This document shows positions 58,540 to 64,000 of a stretch of DNA of 64,000 nucleotides, piece after piece (the first letter of the stretch is position 1; the number at the start of each line of letters is the position of its first letter). This stretch comes from Phycisphaeraceae bacterium (GTDB taxonomy: Bacteria; Planctomycetota; Phycisphaerae; Phycisphaerales; UBA1924): contig JAHBXI010000001.1 in the NCBI GenBank assembly GCA_019636515.1, positions 868,001 to 932,000 on the forward strand, read 5' to 3'. Both the position numbers and the translations under genes were made by a program. The notes below the pieces were generated by a model. The model had not been told where the DNA came from. It saw only the letters and a program-made list of their open reading frames with translations, and searched no databases.

Positions 58540-59637
58540 TCAGCGGGCGATCTTTGCCCGCAGAAGGTCCGCCCTCGCCACCCGGCGCTGGTCCTGATCC
58601 ATTTCACGACCGAGCACCTTCTGGAGGTGCGCCGGCTGCACCAGCAGCATGAGGTGGTTGACCACCGCCTGGTCCACATGCTTGATGATTCCCAGGACCA
58701 CTCCCAGCCGCATGTGGCTGAGCAACTGCATCGCCTCTTCGGTCGAAACCAGCCTCGCGTGGGAGAGAATCCCCAGCGAACGATGCACCTGGTCCTCGAC
58801 CGCGGCCAGCCGCTTGGTCGCGATCATGCGCCTCGCCACCCGCTCGTACTCGACAACCCTGGGAATGATCTGCGATTCCAGTTCGTCAAGCACCTGCCGC
58901 TCGGTCTTCCCGAGTGTCGTCTGGTTCGACAACTGATAGAAATCCCCGGCGGCATCGGAACCCTCGCCGTAGAAGCCCCGCACGGCCAGGTTCATGTCCG
59001 TGGCGGCTCGTTTGACCTTCTCAATGTCCCCGGTGAGACGAAGCCCGGGCAGGTGGAGCATCACCGACATGCGCAGCCCCGTCCCCACGTTGGTCGGGCA
59101 CGCCGTCAGGTACCCGAACCTGGGCGAAAACGCGTAGTTCAGCGAAGCCTCGAGCCGGTCGTCGACCTCGGTGATCTCGCGCCAGCACTCCCCAAGCGCC
59201 AGCCCCGTCCGGATCACCTGGATCCGCAGGTGATCTTCCTCGTTGACCATCACCGACACCCGCTCGTCGGGCAGCGCGATGGCCACCCCGCGCGGATCGT
59301 CCGGTCCCGGACCCGGCGGGCCGCCGCACGGCCTGCTCTTGGAGTGATGCTTGGAAATCAGGTGACGCTCGACCAGCAGCATCCTCTCCAGCGGCGACGC
59401 CTGGTGAAGGTCGGCCCAGAGCAAGGTGGGGGAAAGGCCCGCGGAAACAACCGCACGACGGCACAACTGCAGGCTCGCCTGGCGGTGGACGCGCGACCCC
59501 CGATGCGGGAATGGACATCCGGCTAGGTTCCTCGCCAGTCGCACCCGCGAGGACATCACGACGTCGGCGGCACGTCCCTCCCCGCGCAGCCATTCGGTGC
59601 GAGACTCAAAGGAAAGGCTGGGGTGGTTTGGTGCCAT
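58540..59637 (-). CDS. mcsB: protein-arginine kinase McsB
   Basis: 365 residues from ATG 59637, 14 bases after mcsA. Phosphagen-kinase catalytic domain: SSRVRLARNLAGCPFP, VMVNEEDHLRIQVI, and CPTNVGTGLRMSVMLHLPGL with the conserved Cys near residue 181. McsB phosphorylates arginines to mark proteins for ClpCP. It is slightly longer in a loop near residue 100-115 (PCGGPPGPGPDD). No ctsR or clpC gene is present in this window. Confidence 0.95.
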   Translation of the reverse strand: MAPNHPSLSFESRTEWLRGEGRAADVVMSSRVRLARNLAGCPFPHRGSRVHRQASLQLCRRAVVSAGLSPTLLWADLHQASPLERMLLVERHLISKHHSKSRPCGGPPGPGPDDPRGVAIALPDERVSVMVNEEDHLRIQVIRTGLALGECWREITEVDDRLEASLNYAFSPRFGYLTACPTNVGTGLRMSVMLHLPGLRLTGDIEKVKRAATDMNLAVRGFYGEGSDAAGDFYQLSNQTTLGKTERQVLDELESQIIPRVVEYERVARRMIATKRLAAVEDQVHRSLGILSHARLVSTEEAMQLLSHMRLGVVLGIIKHVDQAVVNHLMLLVQPAHLQKVLGREMDQDQRRVARADLLRAKIAR

Positions 59638-59651
59638 GGATCGGCGCGTCT

Positions 59652-60212
59652 TCAGTCCCCGGGCCTGTCGTCCGCGGGGTCTTCGAGTTGACGGATCTGG
59701 TCTCGCAGCGCGGCCGCCCGCTCGTACTGCTCCTCGACCACCGCCCGTTCGAGTTGCTTCCGCAGGGTGGCGATTCGCAACACCCGGTCGTCGGCCGGCG
59801 GCGCCGCCTCCTTGGTCCCCGCTCGACGAGCCGATGCACGCGAAGGCGACTTGCCGATGTGGCGGGAACCCCCCTCGTGCGCCCGCTCGAGCAGCGGGCC
59901 CAGTTGCGACTCGAACGCCGTGTAGCAGTCCGGGCAACCCAGCCGGTCCACCCGGCGGAACTCGCTCCACATGAGGCGGCAGGTCGGACATTCGGTCGCG
60001 GGGGATGCCCGGCCGGCCGCCGACGCCGCCGCTCCTCCGATCCCGGTCGCCAGGACATACTTGGTCAGCAGTTCGGACAGGGGTACGGCCGATTGCGAAG
60101 CCAGCCCCATCTGCCGTGCGCATTGCTCGCACAGGTGGGTCTCGATGCGTGCCCCGTCCCGGATGGTGATCTCCTGCACGGTCGCTTCATTCTCGCACCG
60201 GTCGCATTTCAT
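59652..60212 (-). CDS. mcsA: McsA activator of McsB
   Basis: 186 residues. Four zinc-binding CxxC pairs (CDRC at the N-terminus, CEQC, CPTC, CPDC) and a C-terminal UVR motif region (LRKQLERAVVEEQYERAAALRDQIRQLE) give the standard McsA layout. It activates McsB and is encoded immediately before it. TACACT lies nine bases before the ATG, so the transcript may have a very short leader; this is weak. Confidence 0.93.
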   Translation of the reverse strand: MKCDRCENEATVQEITIRDGARIETHLCEQCARQMGLASQSAVPLSELLTKYVLATGIGGAAASAAGRASPATECPTCRLMWSEFRRVDRLGCPDCYTAFESQLGPLLERAHEGGSRHIGKSPSRASARRAGTKEAAPPADDRVLRIATLRKQLERAVVEEQYERAAALRDQIRQLEDPADDRPGD

Positions 60213-60278
60213 GGTCGGTTGAGTGTAGCGGGGAACCAGGCCCGGCCGCTCGCCGGGCGGCTCTTTCGACTCGATCCA

Positions 60279-62795
60279 TCAGGCCATGCCCGATGCCACA
60301 AGGTCCGTGATCTTCGCCGCCAGGGCGTCGTGAGTCAGGCTTGCCCGCACGGGCCGGGCGATGGAACTCGACCCGGCTTCGCGCCAGGCCGCATCGACCA
60401 CCGCCCGCTCGATCAGGCGTTCGAGTTGCGCTTCATCCTTGAAACTCACCCCCGCGATCGGTCTCACCAGGGGCCAGGTCATCGACTCGATGTCCTCCAC
60501 CACGGGCTCGGTCATCGGGATCGACCACCACCCGTTCAAGCCCAGGTCGTCGGAGGTCTCAAGCCCAATCCGACCGATCAACTCCGACGCCTCGGTCAAC
60601 TCGGCGTGCTCCCCGGCGGGAACGCGGGCAAACCCCGATTCCGCCGCGCCGGCGCTGCCCGGACGGTCGGCCAGCCGTCGGCGAACCTGGCGCTGCGCAT
60701 GCATCACCAGCGGCCAGACCGTCGGCCACACCGTCCGGCACAGCGGCAGCCCGCCCGAGAGCGAGCATTCGAACACCCGCTGGTGCATCGGCCCGTGCAG
60801 CGAGGCGTGGAGGTGAACCGTGGACCGCGCGTAGGACTCCCGCAGCGAATCGCCGTGCCCGAGTCCGCCCGCCGCGTGCGCCCGGAGCGTCGGGTGATGG
60901 TCCCAGTTCCGGCCATGCAGCACGAACGCCCACCCCCGCCTCGACGCGATCGACGCCGCCCACGCCGCCGTCTGGTGGCGGAGCATGCGATCGATGACGG
61001 GGTTGATGTAGGCGTGCGTCAGCATCGAGACGACACGCTCGGGGGCTTGCGATCCGGCTTCCTCCCGGATCGCCTCGATCACCGACATCCGGATGCGACG
61101 CTTGTGATCCGCGGACAGGGTCGTGGCGGCCAGTTCCACCGCCGCTGGCCAGAGCCGGTCCATCACGCGTGTCAGAACAGGATCCCGCGACGCTTCGTCC
61201 TTCAACCGATCGTGCATCCGCTCGGGGGTCTCTCCGTGATGGGTCACGAAACAAATCACGGGCCCCGCCGACGGCTCCGGACCTACCCGGCGGCCAGCCC
61301 CCGCGGGGCCGGACGAGAACTTCTCCGGGCTGACCACGACGGGCATCGGCAGGCAGCGTTCCGCGGGATACCCAAACCGCGTGACCAGTTCCGGGATTCT
61401 CACCCCGACGACAAAGTCCATCGGGCCGTGCGCGGAACCCACCCGTGGGTCGAACAGGTGCGGCATCGCGTCCTGGACCCAGCAGACCATCGGCACGTTC
61501 CCCGGGAATACATCCGCCATCGTCGCCCGCGGGTAGTTGATCAGGACCACAAGGTCCGGGTCAAACTCCGCCACCCTCCGGAGCGTCGCCAACGCCGAGA
61601 GCGTCGAATGGTCATCGGGCTCCATGTAGACCTGGGCCTGATGCCCCGCCCGCTCAAACGCCCGGGCCAGGTCGTCGGTCGAGTGACGCACGTACGTCGT
61701 GTACCGGCTCGTTCGCAGCAGCACACGCAGCGGACCGCCGGAAGCATACCGCCGGCGCCACCATGTCCGATCACGGGAGGCATACACCGCCTCCACCCGG
61801 CGGCGAAGGTCCGACTCGAGCGCGCTCTGCTGAGACTCGGCCTCCGAGAGAACCGACTGGATCGGCGGCGAACACGCCCGCCTCGTCGCAAGCACGGGAA
61901 TGAACCTGCCGACCAGGGCGGTGTCAAGGCGGTTCGCCAGCGACGACGCCAGCGACGATGGAGCCCCTTCGCCGACGTGAAGTTCCAGGCGCGGCTGGCT
62001 CAGGAGCGTTCGCAGATCCGCCAGGCTCAATCCATCCAGGAACTCTTCCGCGTCGGCCTGCACCAGGATCACACGCCGGCGGTGCCCGACGAACTCACGA
62101 TCCGTCGCCGCCATCAGTTCCATGAACACCCACGGCGGGCAAATGCCCTCGACCACGATCGGGCGGCCGATCATCTCCGTCGCGGGAGCGACCGAAACCG
62201 CCAGCGCCCGGGACTGGGATCGCTGGTCGATCAAACTCAGGCAGGAAGAAAGGCCCGTTCGCCCCGATGGACGCCGCAGCATGTTCCCGTCGTTCGCCCG
62301 GTAGCATTCGATCTCGTCCACGCGGGATTCCCAAGACGGGAACACCTCGCGGCACCGAGCCGCGACCTGCGGATGGGAGTCAACGATCGCTTCGAGGTTC
62401 ACCCTCGCCGAGCCAATCCGTTCGGCCGTCGTGATCCGATCCGGTGGAAGTCGCTCGATGATTTCCTTGAGGCGAGCCGCCTCCTCGATCCGGCGGGCTT
62501 CGTCGGAGAGCGTTTCCAGGCATTCACCCGCGACGGTTTTCAGTCCGAGCGAGGCGAGGTTCGCCGCCGCCAGAACCACGAGCGCCGCATCCCGGGGCAT
62601 CGCTTCCAGCGCGCGCGCCGCCACCGGAAGGAACTCCCACGGCTTGCCGCCGCTCCCAAGCACGAGAATGTCCTGGCGCGTGTACGTGCGTGCCTGGGAA
62701 CCTGGCTTGACGGCGGGCGCCGCGACCGGAGAAGGGGGTTGTGGAATGGCTCGAATCCTCCGCCGGGCCGGCGAGTGGCTGTCCCCGCACGGCAC
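60279..62795 (-). CDS. large glycosyltransferase-like protein
   Basis: 838 residues from GTG 62795. The first 330 residues are unassigned. The C-terminal half has a GT-B layout: LRVLLRTSRYTTYVRHSTDDLARAFERAGHQAQVYME, PMVCWVQDAMPHLFD, FGYPAERCLPMPVVVSPEKF, and GRNWDHHPTLRAHAAGGL ... SYARSTVHLHASLHGPMHQRVFECSLSGGLPLCR, the donor-binding end of CgeB/group 1-2 glycosyltransferases. No membrane segment is seen. The sugar donor and acceptor are unknown. It is upstream of mcsA but separated by 66 bases. Confidence 0.65.
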   Translation of the reverse strand: MPCGDSHSPARRRIRAIPQPPSPVAAPAVKPGSQARTYTRQDILVLGSGGKPWEFLPVAARALEAMPRDAALVVLAAANLASLGLKTVAGECLETLSDEARRIEEAARLKEIIERLPPDRITTAERIGSARVNLEAIVDSHPQVAARCREVFPSWESRVDEIECYRANDGNMLRRPSGRTGLSSCLSLIDQRSQSRALAVSVAPATEMIGRPIVVEGICPPWVFMELMAATDREFVGHRRRVILVQADAEEFLDGLSLADLRTLLSQPRLELHVGEGAPSSLASSLANRLDTALVGRFIPVLATRRACSPPIQSVLSEAESQQSALESDLRRRVEAVYASRDRTWWRRRYASGGPLRVLLRTSRYTTYVRHSTDDLARAFERAGHQAQVYMEPDDHSTLSALATLRRVAEFDPDLVVLINYPRATMADVFPGNVPMVCWVQDAMPHLFDPRVGSAHGPMDFVVGVRIPELVTRFGYPAERCLPMPVVVSPEKFSSGPAGAGRRVGPEPSAGPVICFVTHHGETPERMHDRLKDEASRDPVLTRVMDRLWPAAVELAATTLSADHKRRIRMSVIEAIREEAGSQAPERVVSMLTHAYINPVIDRMLRHQTAAWAASIASRRGWAFVLHGRNWDHHPTLRAHAAGGLGHGDSLRESYARSTVHLHASLHGPMHQRVFECSLSGGLPLCRTVWPTVWPLVMHAQRQVRRRLADRPGSAGAAESGFARVPAGEHAELTEASELIGRIGLETSDDLGLNGWWSIPMTEPVVEDIESMTWPLVRPIAGVSFKDEAQLERLIERAVVDAAWREAGSSSIARPVRASLTHDALAAKITDLVASGMA

Positions 62796-62853
62796 CGAGT
62801 CGGTTATCGGTCGGGCGTCGAGGCCGCTCCACGCATTCCGTGTCGATCGTCTA

Positions 62854-62877
62854 TTGAACGGGTCAATAACCGTTCAA
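62854..62877. promoter_or_regulatory. 8-bp inverted repeat in the divergent spacer
   Basis: TTGAACGG (62854-62861) and CCGTTCAA (62870-62877) with an eight-base spacer lie between the divergent glycosyltransferase and surface-protein genes, in an AT-rich patch of an otherwise GC-rich region. Operator-like. The rest of 62796-63123 shows no coding frame with family features. Confidence 0.45.
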
Positions 62878-63123
62878 AATCCTAACATTCATGCGGCCGG
62901 AGGCGCTCACGGCGTTGCTCTCGGCTCATTCTTAAACCCGAGCACCCTTCTCGAGCGAACGCTCGATGACGCCATCCCTCGGATCTTTTTGTTGATCTGG
63001 GCGTACCACCGATCAACTGGCAACATACGCATGGGGGATGGCAAGGCGATTGACCGGACGGAAAAGCCGCCGGACAATTCGGTCGGCTTGTGGGTCCGTT
63101 CGCCGAACGCGAGGAGATCAAAC

Positions 63124-64000
63124 GATGGCGACCCGTCTCGGTCGGTCTGGAATCCGTGCGCGATCCCTTCGTTGGCGTTCCGGCCGCGCGGTGGAGTTCG
63201 AGTCGCTTGAGCGCCGGGTCCTGCTGGCGGCCGATCCGATCACCGCGGACAACCCGCTGTGGCCGGTCCTGCGGACGCCGCAGGCGATCACGATCGACGG
63301 CCGGCTGGATGAGTCGGCGTGGTCGGCGGCGTACGAAATCCGCCGATCCGAGCCGTTCCGGTACGACAGTTCCATTGTCATTCGAATGCTCTACGACGCG
63401 ACCGGGCTGTACGTCGCGGCCACGGTGTCGGATGACAAACTCTGGAACGACGGGAAAGGGACCAGCGGCGGAGGGGCCGCGCAGAGGTACGACATCGAGA
63501 CCGACGACTCGATCACGTTCTACTTCGACGCGAACAATTCCCGCGACGAGTACTTCCAGCCGACGGACCGGGCCTTTGGCGTGAACCTGGCCAACCCGAG
63601 CGACCAGTACACGGTCGTGAAACTCCCCGGCCAGATGCTCAAACTGGTCAAGTACATCAAGGGCGACTCGACTCCAGGCCTGGCGGTGGACGTGAACCCC
63701 GGTGGGGCGTTGCCCGCCGGGCTGACGTGGTTCACGCGGTTCCAGGGGACGCTCAACGACAACAGCGACAAGGATGTCGGCTGGGTCAGCGAATTCTTCT
63801 TTCCGTGGGCGGCGCTCAACATGACGGCCCCGGTCAACGGCCAGACGATGGGGATGAACTTCGACGTCATCTTCGACAACGACGGGGGGACGCGCAACCT
63901 CGAGGACAACCGCGACAACAACAAGAAATGGACGCACCCGGTGTTCGTGGATGACCACGTGGTCGGGGTCCACTCGAGTTACGCGGCGACGCTGGGCGGC
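63124..64000 (+). CDS. LEPR-XLL surface protein with CBM9-like domain (3' end beyond window)
   Basis: 292 residues are visible. A basic start leads into FESLERRVLLAADP, the LEPR-XLL motif of very large planctomycete surface proteins. From residue about 50 a CBM9/DOMON-like beta-sandwich follows (ITIDGRLDESAWSAAYEIRRSEPF, MLYDATGLYVAATVSDDKLW, DDSITFYFDANNSRD, WVSEFFFPWAAL). The domain usually binds carbohydrate or haem. The frame is open at base 64000. Confidence 0.88.

Noticed and set aside
59511..62885. Plus-strand open frame of 1124 codons
   Set aside because: It is antisense to mcsB, mcsA and the glycosyltransferase gene. The translation is Arg/Pro/His-rich without any family motif, an artefact of high-GC third positions.
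1..64000. CRISPR array, insertion sequence or prophage
   Set aside because: No regularly spaced direct repeats, transposase motif, integrase or phage structural gene was seen on either strand.

Overview
The window is high-GC bacterial DNA (roughly two thirds G+C) from a member of the Planctomycetota, most likely class Phycisphaerae. The evidence is a cluster of PSCyt1/PSD1 (DUF1549/DUF1553), DUF1501 and DUF2231-type cytochrome genes (33069-39795). A LEPR-XLL surface-protein N-terminus begins at 63124. A secreted protein at 49150-50697 ends in the DFDGSGFVDTDDFD dockerin-like tail common in this class, and most start codons are ATG or GTG with short or no intergenic gaps.

Layout from left to right. 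1-4636 (minus): AddAB-type recombination helicase-nuclease, with addA running off the left edge, preceded by an isolated atpC. 5300-7553 (plus): overlapping FecCD-type permease, dapF and a DUF1294 gene. 7705-12201 (plus): the most unusual locus in the window. A promoter and a SAM-clan riboswitch lie upstream of a PLP trans-sulfuration enzyme. That gene overlaps one encoding a single 948-residue polypeptide carrying aspartate kinase, homoserine dehydrogenase and aspartate-semialdehyde dehydrogenase in that order. Together they could carry aspartate to homoserine and on to a sulfur-containing product under SAM control. 12388-27022 (minus): a TyrA-like dehydrogenase, a lipoprotein, and a type II secretion operon running gspE-F-G-H-I-J-K, then L-, M- and C-like inner-membrane genes, gspD and the lipoprotein gene. 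27152-29883: two tandem paralogous exported proteins of unknown function. 29957-32922 (minus): ftsY, nusB, ribH and the RNase P RNA gene. 33069-39795: the planctomycete cytochrome operon. 39989-41089 (plus): a Tat-exported NHL beta-propeller. 41166-45971 (minus): a large SF1 helicase with a Vsr-like nuclease domain, a likely defence gene, next to an AT-richer spacer and tRNA-Leu(CAA). 46445-49060 (minus): pxpB-pxpC-pxpA 5-oxoprolinase operon. 49150-50697 (plus): VCBS/FG-GAP exported protein. 50774-55843 (minus): Gld-type ABC exporter operon. 56098-57135 (plus): DAO-family oxidase. 57359-62795 (minus): HDOD protein, mcsB, mcsA and a large glycosyltransferase-like gene. 63124 to the right edge (plus): LEPR-XLL surface protein, cut by the window.

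No complete insertion sequence, prophage or CRISPR array was seen, and no replication origin was recognised. Domain assignments were made by reading motifs, with no database search.
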